Origin: Mediterraneibacter catenae
GTDB lineage: Bacteria > Bacillota > Clostridia > Lachnospirales > Lachnospiraceae
Length of the DNA stretch: 64,000 bases
Assembly: GCF_008691045.1 (NCBI RefSeq)
Contig: NZ_VMSO01000007.1
Location: 1-64,000, forward strand
Direction of reading: 5' to 3'
In this document: piece by piece, positions 1-8,530 of the stretch
How positions within the stretch are numbered: the stretch's first letter is position 1
Layout: each line of letters opens with the position of its first letter
Program-made: the position numbers and the translations under genes
The notes under the pieces: generated by a model
The model's database searches: none
Seen by the model: the letters and a program-made list of their open reading frames with translations, nothing else
What the model was told of the DNA's origin: nothing

Positions 1-163
1 TGATTTGTATTTAGCACTCGTCCTGCTTTGCTAGTTCCTGTTATATTCTGTAACCGGAGCCGGAATCAATCTTCCTCCGTCCGTGGATACGTGAATTGTC
101 TGTGCTGTATTAATCTGCTTTGTGCTGTTTTTCAATTATGAGCCTGTACGATAAATCCGAAAT
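1..163. other. Window edge, no gene seen
   Basis: No convincing reading frame, RNA gene or terminator is visible in the stretch downstream of the minus-strand apbE gene. Confidence 0.5.
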
Positions 164-1201
164 TTATTCCATCAGCTCCAGTTCAATTTCATCACTGCTT
201 GTATGAATTTCCCCGTCTTTTGTCACAAACACGGCTTCTATACCATCCAGGCTTTGGATCAGTTCCAGTCCGTCTTCTAATCCAAGGGCGAAACAAGTAG
301 TGCTCAGTGCATCTCCGTCCACGGATTCATCGGAGATGATCGTCACCTGATCCAGATCGTTCTGTATCGGATAACCGGTATCAGGATCAAGGATATGATG
401 GTATATCACACCGTCTTTTTCGAAATATCTCTCATAATCCCCGGATGTCACGACAGACTGGTCATTTACAGTCACCGCTGCAATGACAGTTCCTGTATCG
501 GCAAACGGCTCCTGCAGTCCGATCCTGAAATCACTTCCGTCATACCTTCCGCCAAGAGTCAGCATATTTCCTCCCAGATCGATCAGTGCATGTTCGATTC
601 CCTGGCTTTCAAGATATTCTTTCAGGCGGTCTGCAATATATCCCTTTGCAATACCTCCGAGATCGATCTGTGCCTCGGGATCAGTAAGTGTCACAGTGTT
701 CCCTTCTACCTGTATACAGCGGTAATCGATATGGCTGACAGCCTCCGCCAGTGCATCCTCATCAGGAAGTTCACCTTCCGGATTGTCAGTGAAGTTCCAT
801 AAGCTCGATGCCGGCTCGATCGTTATATCAAAGAGTCCGCCGGAGAGATCACCGTACTCGATTCCCTTTACGATCAGCTCGGCTGTTTCGTCAGAGACGG
901 TTACTGGTTGTCCCTTTGCATGGTTAATCTCTGAGATCTCACTTGTATCTATCGTAGCGCTGAGTATCTGTTCGTATTCTTCACACATCTGCCTGCAGTG
1001 ATCCATAATCTCCTGACTTGCTCCCCAGGCTTCAATCTGGACAACTGTATCAAAATACATTCCGTTCATTGTAAGAGATTCGCTTTTCGGCGGCGTTGAA
1101 CAGCCGGTAAGCGCGGCAGTAAATAATATACATACTGCCGCCATACATGCCGTCTTCCTGCGAAATGGTATTCCGTGCATTAAAGTTATTTTCAGTTCCA
1201 C
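164..1201 (-). CDS. apbE: FAD:protein FMN transferase, lipoprotein (ApbE family)
   Basis: This enzyme attaches FMN from FAD covalently to Thr/Ser residues of extracytoplasmic flavoproteins, as in Rnf/Nqr-type systems. The GTG start at 1201 follows an AGGAAG ribosome site; longer ATG starts have no such site. It gives 345 aa with a basic N-terminus, a hydrophobic segment and the lipobox LTGC (Cys about 34), so it is predicted to be membrane-anchored and to act outside the membrane. Family motifs are GGIAKGYIADRL near residue 185, TSGDYERYF, HILDPDTGYP and the metal-binding DGDALSTT region. It diverges from a NusG-II/Gx transporter operon, an association seen with anaerobic extracytoplasmic electron transfer. 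The substrate protein is not in this window. Confidence 0.93.
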   Translation of the reverse strand: MELKITLMHGIPFRRKTACMAAVCILFTAALTGCSTPPKSESLTMNGMYFDTVVQIEAWGASQEIMDHCRQMCEEYEQILSATIDTSEISEINHAKGQPVTVSDETAELIVKGIEYGDLSGGLFDITIEPASSLWNFTDNPEGELPDEDALAEAVSHIDYRCIQVEGNTVTLTDPEAQIDLGGIAKGYIADRLKEYLESQGIEHALIDLGGNMLTLGGRYDGSDFRIGLQEPFADTGTVIAAVTVNDQSVVTSGDYERYFEKDGVIYHHILDPDTGYPIQNDLDQVTIISDESVDGDALSTTCFALGLEDGLELIQSLDGIEAVFVTKDGEIHTSSDEIELELME

Positions 1202-1286
1202 TTGTGTCTTCCTTTCTGCAGTCTTCCCGTATATTTTTCTTTTACATATTGTACGTATTCTTTTGCCGGATTTCGGCCTATCCGCT

Positions 1287-1315
1287 ATTATATCGGATTT
1301 TCGTCCGTAGCACAA
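1287..1315 (-). promoter_or_regulatory. Sigma-A promoter of apbE
   Basis: On the minus strand TTGTGC (-35, 1310-1315) and TATAAT (-10, 1287-1292) are separated by 17 bp, giving a leader of roughly 80 nt before the GTG start. Confidence 0.7.
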
Positions 1316-1330
1316 CAATCGAACATGTGA

Positions 1331-1359
1331 TTGCATAATAAAAGTCGGTGTGCTATGAT
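1331..1359 (+). promoter_or_regulatory. Sigma-A promoter of the NusG-II/Gx transporter/ruvAB operon
   Basis: TTGCAT (1331-1336) and TATGAT (1354-1359) are separated by 17 bp. The start point should fall near 1366, just before a perfect palindrome. Confidence 0.65.
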
Positions 1360-1373
1360 ATCTTAGGTGAAGA

Positions 1374-1389
1374 GTTAACTATAGTTAAC
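1374..1389. promoter_or_regulatory. Perfect 16-bp palindrome, probable operator
   Basis: GTTAACTATAGTTAAC lies between the -10 box and the ribosome site of the NusG-II gene, where a bound repressor would block transcription. Its GTTAA/TTAAC half-sites resemble the redox repressor Rex box, but the gap is 6 bp rather than the usual 4, so the regulator is not identified. Confidence 0.6.
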
Positions 1390-1404
1390 CAGAGGTACTG
1401 TTTT

Positions 1405-1761
1405 ATGAAGAAAAATGATCTGATACTTGCAGCAGCCATTATACTTATAGCAGCAGCTATCCTGGCATTTCAGTTTTTCAGTCAGAGTGACGGGGAACAC
1501 AGAGTAGAAGTGACAGTGGACGGAGAAAGCTTCGGCACCTATGATCTCTCCGAAGATCAGACCGTCGAGATCAACGATACCAACCGTCTGATAATAGAGG
1601 GCGGCGAGGCACGCATGGAATGGGCAGACTGCCCGGATCAGGTCTGTGTAAATCACAGGGCAGTCGAAAGAGACGGGGAGAGTATCATCTGTCTTCCCAA
1701 TAAGGTCGTTGTATCGGTAGAAAGTTCCGAGGCAAATGAACTCGACGGGATCGCACAATAG
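1405..1761 (+). CDS. NusG domain II-containing membrane-anchored protein
   Basis: A 118-aa protein with a single N-terminal hydrophobic segment (about residues 5-24) and an exported beta-rich domain of the NusG domain II type (VEVTVDGESFGTYDL). The core carries the family's cysteine motif DCPDQVC (Cys76, Cys81) and a later Cys in ICLPNKV. The start ATG at 1405 follows AGAGG; the ATG at 1348 overlaps the promoter. Proteins of this family are commonly encoded beside ApbE and Gx transporters in Clostridia, suggesting a role in extracytoplasmic redox chemistry. No biochemical function is established, so the paired cysteines are only suggestive of a redox or cofactor-binding site. Confidence 0.85.
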   Translation: MKKNDLILAAAIILIAAAILAFQFFSQSDGEHRVEVTVDGESFGTYDLSEDQTVEINDTNRLIIEGGEARMEWADCPDQVCVNHRAVERDGESIICLPNKVVVSVESSEANELDGIAQ

Positions 1762-1770
1762 AGAGGACTG

Positions 1771-2298
1771 ATGTTTAAATTGAGGAGCAGAGCGGCATAT
1801 TTCGGTGTACTGACAGCCCTTGCATTAATTTTCAGCTATGTAGAAACACTGATCCCGATCCAGTTCGGTGCTCCGGGAATCAAACTGGGGCTTGCGAACC
1901 TGGTCATCGTGATCGTTCTATATAAGACAGACTGGAAGGAGGCACTCCTGTTGTCTGTCGTCAGGATCGTGCTTGCAGGATTTATTTTCGGAAATTTATT
2001 CAGTATCATATATAGTCTTGCAGGCGGCATTTTAAGTCTGGCGGTCATGGCGTTTCTGGTAAGAACGGGCAGATTCAGTGTCGCCGGCGTAAGCATGGCC
2101 GGCGGGGTGAGCCATAATGTCGGTCAGCTTATCGTAGCAATGGTCATCGTTGAGACTTATCAGGTCGGATACTATCTGCCCGTACTTCTTATTTCAGGAC
2201 TATTGACCGGGGCTGTAATTGGTATAGTGGCCGGAGAGGTACTGAAAAGAATCCGCAGCCTGGAATTTAAAACTACAGTAAAGGAAGAAAATAGATGA
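1771..2298 (+). CDS. Gx transporter family membrane protein
   Basis: A 175-aa integral membrane protein of the Gx_transp family, often annotated as heptaprenyl diphosphate synthase component I, although that enzymatic name is probably wrong for this S-component-like fold. Several hydrophobic helices and the family signature GAPGIKLGLANLV (about residues 32-44) are visible. It starts 9 nt after the NusG-II gene and its TGA overlaps the ruvA ATG (ATGA), so ruvA is probably translationally coupled to it. Together with apbE and the NusG-II protein it forms a conserved Clostridial cluster thought to serve flavin- or quinone-linked functions at the membrane; the transported substrate is unknown. 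Confidence 0.85.
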   Translation: MFKLRSRAAYFGVLTALALIFSYVETLIPIQFGAPGIKLGLANLVIVIVLYKTDWKEALLLSVVRIVLAGFIFGNLFSIIYSLAGGILSLAVMAFLVRTGRFSVAGVSMAGGVSHNVGQLIVAMVIVETYQVGYYLPVLLISGLLTGAVIGIVAGEVLKRIRSLEFKTTVKEENR

Positions 2299-2906
2299 TT
2301 TCATATGTCAGAGGAGAGCTTGCGTCAGTTGAGCCGGACAAGGCAGTCGTAGACGTAGGAGGAGTAGGATATGGAGTATTTATGCCTCAGCAGGCATTAT
2401 CCATGCTGCCATCGCCGGGAAGTGAAGTAAAGCTCTACACATATCTAAACGTTAAAGAAGATGCTATGCAGCTGTTCGGTTTTCTTACGAAAGATGATCT
2501 GGAGATTTTCAAACTTGTCATCGGAGTGAGCGGAATCGGACCGAAAGGTGGTCTGAATATATTGTCGTGCATGACACCCGACGATCTTCGGTTTGCCATC
2601 ATGTCAGGGGATGCCAAGGCCATATCCGCGGCTCCCGGCATCGGCAAGAAAACGGCTGAAAAGCTGATACTTGAGCTCCGTGATAAAGTAGATATCGAAA
2701 CCGTGCTGGATCATGCGGCACATGGAAACGATACAGTCCAGGTTACATCCGGAGCCGCAGAGAGCAGCATGCAGGCGGAAGCTGTACAGGCGCTTACAGC
2801 TCTGGGATATGGAAACGCAGAAAGTCTCCGTGCAGTCAAGAAGACTTCGCCGGACTGTCAGACAGTCGAAGATATACTGAAAGAAGCCCTGAAATATCTT
2901 TTCTAG
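2295..2906 (+). CDS. ruvA: Holliday junction branch migration protein RuvA
   Basis: RuvA binds four-way DNA junctions as a tetramer and loads the RuvB motor for branch migration. The 203-aa product has the normal family length: an N-terminal OB fold (MISYVRGELASVEPD), two helix-hairpin-helix motifs (VSGIGPKGGLNIL and APGIGKKTAEKLI) and a C-terminal RuvB-contact domain (ALTALGY to the end). It overlaps the Gx transporter stop by 4 nt and is followed by ruvB after 88 nt. No LexA-type box is visible near its operon promoter, so SOS control of this locus is not evident. Confidence 0.98.
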   Translation: MISYVRGELASVEPDKAVVDVGGVGYGVFMPQQALSMLPSPGSEVKLYTYLNVKEDAMQLFGFLTKDDLEIFKLVIGVSGIGPKGGLNILSCMTPDDLRFAIMSGDAKAISAAPGIGKKTAEKLILELRDKVDIETVLDHAAHGNDTVQVTSGAAESSMQAEAVQALTALGYGNAESLRAVKKTSPDCQTVEDILKEALKYLF

Positions 2907-2919
2907 CTGTTTTCAAAAT

Positions 2920-2940
2920 GATATACTATGGCAGTATATC
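2920..2940 (+). other. Small hairpin between ruvA and ruvB
   Basis: GATATACT and AGTATATC form a perfect 8-bp stem with a 5-nt loop. No T-tract follows, so this is not a typical terminator; it may stabilise or process the mRNA. Confidence 0.4.
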
Positions 2941-2994
2941 CCGGCATATACAGACAGATCATCAGCGTTAGAGAAGAGGATTATATAGATTATC

Positions 2995-4002
2995 ATGGGA
3001 AAACGAATCATTACAACAGAAAATCTTGAAGAAGATATCCGGCTTGAAGGAGAGCTGCGTCCCCAGCGTCTGACAGATTATATCGGACAGGAAAAAGCCA
3101 AACAGACTTTATCAGTATACATTGAAGCCGCAAAAGCACGTGGAGAAGCGCTTGACCATGTTCTTTTCTACGGACCACCCGGGCTTGGAAAGACGACACT
3201 TGCCGGCATCATCGCCAATGAGATGGGCGTTCATATGAAAGTTACGTCAGGTCCTGCCATTGAGAAACCGGGGGAGATGGCAGCCATTCTGAACAGTCTG
3301 CAGGAACATGACGTACTTTTTGTAGATGAGATCCACCGTCTGAACCGTCAGGTAGAAGAAGTTTTATACCCGGCTATGGAAGACTACGCTATCGACATTA
3401 TGATCGGGAAAGGTGCGGGAGCAAGATCAATCCGCCTTAATCTTCCCCAATTTACACTTGTAGGCGCTACCACCCGTGCCGGGATGCTGACAGCGCCTTT
3501 AAGAGACAGATTCGGTGTTGTAAACCGTCTCGAATTCTATACGGATGAAGAACTCAAAACGATCATTCTCCGTTCTGCATCCGTACTTGATGTGGAGATT
3601 GAGGAGGACGGAGCTCTGGAACTTGCAAGGCGTTCCAGAGGAACTCCGAGGCTTGCAAACCGTCTTCTAAAACGCGTTCGGGATTTTGCCCAGGTAAAAT
3701 ACGACGGCAGGATTACTAAAAAAGTAGCTGATTATGCATTGGATCTCCTTGATGTTGACAAATATGGGCTGGATCATATCGACCGGAGTATCCTGCTGAC
3801 TATGATTGAAAAATTTCAGGGAGGACCGGTAGGTCTAGATACACTGGCTGCGGCGATTTCCGAGGATGCAGGCACCCTGGAGGACGTATACGAGCCATAC
3901 CTGCTGAAAAACGGCTTTATACAGCGCACTCCGCGTGGAAGAGTGGTGACAGAACTTGCTTACCGGCATCTCGGAATTCCGATGACTTTTGAGGGAGACT
4001 GA
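2995..4002 (+). CDS. ruvB: Holliday junction branch migration ATPase RuvB
   Basis: RuvB is the hexameric AAA+ motor that drives branch migration with RuvA. The 335-aa product has the standard length, a Walker [13 protein letters not shown] (about residues 60-71), Walker [10 protein letters not shown], sensor region [10 protein letters not shown] and the C-terminal winged-helix DNA-binding domain ending in [16 protein letters not shown]. The ATG at 2995 follows a purine-rich GAAGAGGA sequence at a slightly long spacing. As in most Firmicutes no ruvC is adjacent; a RecU resolvase is encoded at 30483 and probably supplies the cleavage step. Confidence 0.98.
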   Translation: MGKRIITTENLEEDIRLEGELRPQRLTDYIGQEKAKQTLSVYIEAAKARGEALDHVLFYGPPGLGKTTLAGIIANEMGVHMKVTSGPAIEKPGEMAAILNSLQEHDVLFVDEIHRLNRQVEEVLYPAMEDYAIDIMIGKGAGARSIRLNLPQFTLVGATTRAGMLTAPLRDRFGVVNRLEFYTDEELKTIILRSASVLDVEIEEDGALELARRSRGTPRLANRLLKRVRDFAQVKYDGRITKKVADYALDLLDVDKYGLDHIDRSILLTMIEKFQGGPVGLDTLAAAISEDAGTLEDVYEPYLLKNGFIQRTPRGRVVTELAYRHLGIPMTFEGD

Positions 4003-4055
4003 ACCGCAGCTGCGTCGTAACAGTTCTAACAGTCCCTTATTTCTCGAAAAAACAG

Positions 4056-4084
4056 TTGGTTTTTACTGGTAAATAGTTTATAAT
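4056..4084 (+). promoter_or_regulatory. Sigma-A promoter of zapA
   Basis: TTGGTT and TATAAT (4079-4084) are separated by 17 bp. The -10 region sits inside an imperfect inverted repeat AGTTTATAATAAACT. Confidence 0.65.
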
Positions 4085-4112
4085 AAACTGTATGAAACGC
4101 GAGGAGGATGTT

Positions 4113-4523
4113 ATGAGTTCAGCAAAACATTTTACAGAAGTATTGATCGGGGGAAAGGTATATACTCTCAGTGGATTTGAAGGCGAAGAATATCTGCAGA
4201 AAGTATCTTCCTATCTGAATCACAAGATAACAGAGTGTGCGAATAGTGAGGGATACAGGAAACAGAGCGCTGACACCAGAAATGTACTTCTCGCCCTGAA
4301 CATTGCAGATGATTATTTTAAGGCAAAAAAACAGGGGGACTCCCTTGAGAACGATATCGAACTGAAAGATAAAGAGATGTACGATCTGAAACACGAGCTG
4401 ATCTCTGCACAGATCAAGTTGGAAAATGCCGAGAAAGAACTGGCAAAGATCAAAGATGAAAACAATGATCTGCAGATGCAGATCGTCAAACTTGAAACTG
4501 AGATGAAGAACCGTAGAAGGTAA
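4113..4523 (+). CDS. zapA: Cell division protein ZapA
   Basis: ZapA cross-links FtsZ protofilaments at the division site. The start at 4113 is set by AGGAGG 6 nt upstream; the in-frame ATG at 4092 lies before that ribosome site. The 136-aa product begins with the ZapA fold (VLIGGKVYTLSGFEGEEYLQ) and continues into a long C-terminal coiled coil from about residue 75 rich in Glu, Lys and Leu, the dimerising part. It is somewhat longer than the roughly 100-aa canonical protein, as is usual in Clostridia. It has its own promoter and a following hairpin, so it is probably monocistronic. Confidence 0.9.
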   Translation: MSSAKHFTEVLIGGKVYTLSGFEGEEYLQKVSSYLNHKITECANSEGYRKQSADTRNVLLALNIADDYFKAKKQGDSLENDIELKDKEMYDLKHELISAQIKLENAEKELAKIKDENNDLQMQIVKLETEMKNRRR

Positions 4524-4530
4524 CTAATAA

Positions 4531-4556
4531 GGCTGTCCTAATCGACAGCCTGTTTC
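4531..4556 (+). terminator. Probable terminator after zapA
   Basis: GGCTGTC and GACAGCC form a perfect 7-bp stem with a 6-nt loop, followed by a short, interrupted T-tract. Confidence 0.6.
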
Positions 4557-4604
4557 ATTAAATAAGAGTATTTTTTATAGAAAGCAAAGGATTTTATTTG
4601 AAAT

Positions 4605-7028
4605 ATGACGGAAAGAAAGATCGAAATACTTTCACCGGCCGGTTCCTATCCCGCTTTTGAGGCAGCTCTGAAGGCCGGTGCCGACGCGGTCTATGTCGGA
4701 GGGGCCAAATTCGGTGCAAGAGCCTATGCGGATAACTTTACGGAAGAAGAACTGATACAGGCGATCCGCGAGGCTCATTTTTACGGCCGGAAAATCTATC
4801 TTACTGTGAATACACTGCTTAAAGAGAGTGAAATCGACGATTTATACGGTTATCTTGCGCCTTTTTATGAGAACGGCCTTGATGCGGTTATTGTACAGGA
4901 CACGGGAGTTTTAGAATATATAAATACATATTTTCCCGGACTTGATATACATGCCAGCACACAAATGACAATCACCGGATCCTGCGGCTCAGAATTTGCT
5001 GAAGCGCAGGGAATAACGCGTGTTGTTCCGGCAAGAGAACTGTCTCTGAAAGAGATCCGTGAAATCCGTGCACAGACAGACCTGGAGATCGAGTGCTTCG
5101 TGCACGGTGCTCTCTGTTATTGTTATTCAGGGCAGTGCCTCCTAAGCAGCATGATCGGGGGCCGGAGCGGCAACAGAGGCCAGTGCGCCCAGCCGTGCAG
5201 GCTGCCCTATACTTTCAATGGAGATAAAAAATATTTTTTAAGTCCGAAAGATATCTGCACCCTCGAGATCATTCCCGATCTGATCGAAGCCGGGATCGAC
5301 TCATTCAAGATTGAGGGACGAATGAAAAAGCCGGAATATGTGGCCGGTGTCACATCACTGTACCGCAAGTACACAGATATGTATTTGAAATACGGGCGTA
5401 AAGGATTCCATGTCCTCCCTGAAGACCGGCAGATGCTCATGGATCTCTACAACCGTGGCGGATCATCCTCCGGCTATTACAAGACACGTAACGGGCGGGA
5501 GATGATGTCTCTCGAACGGCCGAACCACGCAGGAGTTCCGGCTCTTAAAGTGCAGTATCAAAAGGGCAGAGAAGTACATGCTGCAGTCCTTACAGACCTG
5601 AATACCGGAGATGTCATAGAGATCACCGGCGGCAAGGATAATTATACTCTCGGAAGTGCAGTAAAAAAGGGCGGGACGATCACATTCCTTGTCCGCAAGC
5701 ATATCCGGCTGCAAAAAGGCATGATATTGAACCGTATCCGGAATGAATCGCTTCTGAAGTTTATAGACGATCATATTATCGGGAAGAAACTGCAAAGGTC
5801 AATGACTGGAGAGCTGACGCTCAGGATTGGAAGTCCCGCCGTTCTGCAGGTAACTTCCGGAGGAATATCCTGCCGGACTATTTCCCATGAGCCTGTGCAG
5901 GCAGCGCAGAATCGTCCGATGGACAGTGCGCGCATCTGTGCGCAGATAAAGAAAACCGGGAATTCCGAATTTTATTTTGATCATCTTGATATCGAAATGG
6001 ATGAGAATATCTTTCTTCCGGTTCAGCAGCTCAATCTATTACGGCGCAGTGCAATGGACATGCTGAAAGAAAAGATTCTTTCCCGCTATGAACGGACTCC
6101 AGGGACAGAGCCTCAGAAACCAAAAGAGAATACAGTACACAATAACTCCGTCGGTTCAGAATCCGTGGCAGTTCGTCTTTCTGTATATGCCGAAACTCCC
6201 GTACAGCTCAAAGCGGTGGCCGACTGGATCGCGCGGACTGAAATACCTCCGGTCCGGCTTTATGCCGGAACCGATATACTTGCTGCAGCTGGCAGGGAAA
6301 ATGGTGCGGAGATCTCTGATCTGTTTCACAGGATCAAAGAGAAAAAGGTTGAGATCATCTCCGCATTGCCGCACATTTTTCGCAGCAGTGAATACGCAAA
6401 TATGGAACACATTCTGAACGGGTCTGAAAGCATCCATGCAGACGGCGTTCTGATCAGGAATTTGGAAGAATTCCAGTTTCTCAAAAAGCGTGGATTTGAC
6501 AAAAAGATAATTCTGGACCATAATCTATATGTGTTTAACAGATACGCAAAAAGATTCTGGAACAAACTCGGAGTCTCGGAATTCACGGCTCCTCTGGAAT
6601 TAAACAGTGAAGAACTTGCCTGTCTCGGCCTAAGCGACTGCGAGCTGGAAATATACGGACGTGCTCCCGTAATGGTCTCCGCACAGTGCCTTTTCAAGAC
6701 ATCCGGCAGATGTCGGAGAGATTACGGGCTTTCCGGAATTACAGACCGCTGTGGCAGCATCTATCCAGTAAAGGCATACTGCGATTCCTGCTATAACGTG
6801 ATCCACAATGACCGTCCGCTCTGTCTCGCAGGGGAGGCCCCTGAAATCAGACTTATGAATCCGCGCTATCTGAGAATCCGTTTCACTACAGAGGCTGCCG
6901 GAGAGACCGCGGAAGTCCTGAAGATGATGGAATCCGCCTTCTGCAGCACGGCAAAAGCGGATCAGCCGGAAGAGGAATATCTGCAGAGCAGGTATACTGA
7001 AGGGCATTTCAGGAGAGGCATTCTCTGA
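4605..7028 (+). CDS. U32 family peptidase-like protein with DUF3656
   Basis: An 807-aa protein. Its N-terminal half is a U32 TIM-barrel (EILSPAGSYPAFEAALKAGA, then HGALCYCYSGQCLLSS and GNRGQCAQPCR, whose cysteines are the family's probable iron-sulfur ligands). Its C-terminal half is the longer extension found in the DUF3656-containing subgroup. Despite the peptidase name, characterised relatives (RlhA, TrhP) hydroxylate 23S rRNA or tRNA using prephenate-linked chemistry, so an RNA-modification role is likelier than proteolysis. Cysteine pairs near the C-terminus (SAQCLFKTSGRC, YCDSCYN) suggest a second metal site. It stands between zapA and the SEDS/PBP pair with no promoter that I could define. 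Confidence 0.88.
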   Translation: MTERKIEILSPAGSYPAFEAALKAGADAVYVGGAKFGARAYADNFTEEELIQAIREAHFYGRKIYLTVNTLLKESEIDDLYGYLAPFYENGLDAVIVQDTGVLEYINTYFPGLDIHASTQMTITGSCGSEFAEAQGITRVVPARELSLKEIREIRAQTDLEIECFVHGALCYCYSGQCLLSSMIGGRSGNRGQCAQPCRLPYTFNGDKKYFLSPKDICTLEIIPDLIEAGIDSFKIEGRMKKPEYVAGVTSLYRKYTDMYLKYGRKGFHVLPEDRQMLMDLYNRGGSSSGYYKTRNGREMMSLERPNHAGVPALKVQYQKGREVHAAVLTDLNTGDVIEITGGKDNYTLGSAVKKGGTITFLVRKHIRLQKGMILNRIRNESLLKFIDDHIIGKKLQRSMTGELTLRIGSPAVLQVTSGGISCRTISHEPVQAAQNRPMDSARICAQIKKTGNSEFYFDHLDIEMDENIFLPVQQLNLLRRSAMDMLKEKILSRYERTPGTEPQKPKENTVHNNSVGSESVAVRLSVYAETPVQLKAVADWIARTEIPPVRLYAGTDILAAAGRENGAEISDLFHRIKEKKVEIISALPHIFRSSEYANMEHILNGSESIHADGVLIRNLEEFQFLKKRGFDKKIILDHNLYVFNRYAKRFWNKLGVSEFTAPLELNSEELACLGLSDCELEIYGRAPVMVSAQCLFKTSGRCRRDYGLSGITDRCGSIYPVKAYCDSCYNVIHNDRPLCLAGEAPEIRLMNPRYLRIRFTTEAAGETAEVLKMMESAFCSTAKADQPEEEYLQSRYTEGHFRRGIL

Positions 7029-7063
7029 GGAAACGCAGAAGATATTAATAATTTGGTGATAAT

Positions 7064-8530
7064 ATGGTAAACATTATAATTCAACTGTCAAAATACATTA
7101 TCATTGTCCTTATGGCAGCATATACATTTTCCTGTTTTTCCATCTTTACACGGAATTACGAGGATGAAGAGAAAAGAGTACTGATCCGTCAGGATGTACT
7201 TCTTTTCCTGTTGCAGATTGCAGCATTCGGTACAATGTATCTGGCGACGGAAGACATGCGGATCCTGTTTTTGTATATGGCTCTCGCAGTCGTATCACTC
7301 GCCATTATACTTTTGTACAATCTGATCTATCCCAATGTGTCGCGGCTTGTCATTAACAATATGTGCATGCTTATTACCGTCGGGATGGTCATGATCACCC
7401 GACTTTCAGCAGACAACGGCTCTCCGTATGGTACGGCAATCCGCCAGCTTATTTTCGTAGTACTTGGAATCACATTTGGGCTGATCGTCCCCGTCCTGAT
7501 CCGGAAGCTCACATTTCTTGACAGCTGGACATATATTTATGCCGCTGTCGGCGGCGCAGCGCTGCTTGCCGTAGCACTGTTTGCCCCCAAATCAGGCGGG
7601 GCCAATCTAGGATTCGAGATCGCAGGACTTAATATACAGCCCTCTGAATTTGTCAAGATTCTGTTTGTATTTTATGTAGCGGCAAGCCTGAACAAATCGA
7701 AAGAATTTAAGAATATTGTAGTAACAACTGCTGTTGCCGCCGCTCACGTACTGATTCTTGTGCTCTCTACTGATCTCGGAGCCGCACTGATCTTTTTCGT
7801 GGTATATCTGGTCATGCTTTACGTAGCAACAAGACAGCCACTTTACGCAGTTGCCGGGCTTGGAGCCGGAGTGCTTGCCGCTGTTGCAGGATATCATCTG
7901 TTCAGCCATATCAAGGTCAGGGTAGAGGCTTGGCAGGATCCGATCGGAACATACAGTGGCAGCGGTTATCAGGTAGCTCAGTCTCTGTTTGCAATTGGCA
8001 CAGGGAGCTGGTTCGGGACAGGTCTTTTCCAGGGGCAGCCGGATACGATCCCTGTTGCAGAGACAGATTTTATATTTTCAGCGATCACTGAGGAAATGGG
8101 TGTGATCTTTTCACTCTGTATTATCTTGATATGTGTAAGCTGTTATGTCATGTTTCTTAATATAGCAATGGAGATTCACAATACTTTTTACAAATATGTT
8201 GCTCTCGGTCTCGGTACTTGTTACATCTTTCAGGTATTTCTCCAGATCGGCGGAGTGACCAAATTCATCCCTTCGACCGGCATGACACTGCCGTTTGTAA
8301 GCTACGGAGGCAGTTCAATGCTGAGCACCATGATCATGTTCGGCATCATCCAGGGACTGTATATTCTTCGCGAAGATGAAGAAGAAAAACTAAAAAAAGA
8401 AAGGAAGGCAGCAGATGGCTTGGGAAGAACAGCGCCTCGAAAGACCAGAAAAACACCGAAGAGCGGGCCGAAATTCGAGGAAGTCCCCAAACAGCGGACA
8501 CGTAAAAAGCAAAGAACACACTCGAAATAG
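7064..8530 (+). CDS. SEDS-family peptidoglycan polymerase (FtsW/RodA/SpoVE type)
   Basis: A 488-aa polytopic membrane glycosyltransferase that polymerises lipid II, working with a class B PBP. The diagnostic SEDS sequences are present: GLNIQPSEFVKI, STDLGAALIFF, IPVAETDFIFSAITEEMG and TGMTLPFVSYGGSSM. The N-terminus has extra hydrophobic segments compared with the other SEDS protein in this window (61293-62429). The cytoplasmic C-tail from about residue 445 is strongly basic and overlaps the next gene, the partner PBP, by 116 nt in another frame. Whether this pair serves elongation, division or sporulation cannot be told from sequence alone. Confidence 0.93.
   Translation: MVNIIIQLSKYIIIVLMAAYTFSCFSIFTRNYEDEEKRVLIRQDVLLFLLQIAAFGTMYLATEDMRILFLYMALAVVSLAIILLYNLIYPNVSRLVINNMCMLITVGMVMITRLSADNGSPYGTAIRQLIFVVLGITFGLIVPVLIRKLTFLDSWTYIYAAVGGAALLAVALFAPKSGGANLGFEIAGLNIQPSEFVKILFVFYVAASLNKSKEFKNIVVTTAVAAAHVLILVLSTDLGAALIFFVVYLVMLYVATRQPLYAVAGLGAGVLAAVAGYHLFSHIKVRVEAWQDPIGTYSGSGYQVAQSLFAIGTGSWFGTGLFQGQPDTIPVAETDFIFSAITEEMGVIFSLCIILICVSCYVMFLNIAMEIHNTFYKYVALGLGTCYIFQVFLQIGGVTKFIPSTGMTLPFVSYGGSSMLSTMIMFGIIQGLYILREDEEEKLKKERKAADGLGRTAPRKTRKTPKSGPKFEEVPKQRTRKKQRTHSK

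Noticed and set aside
1374-1389. A firm Rex operator
   Set aside because: Rex boxes have a 4-bp gap between GTTAA and TTAAC; this one has 6, so only a loose resemblance is claimed.
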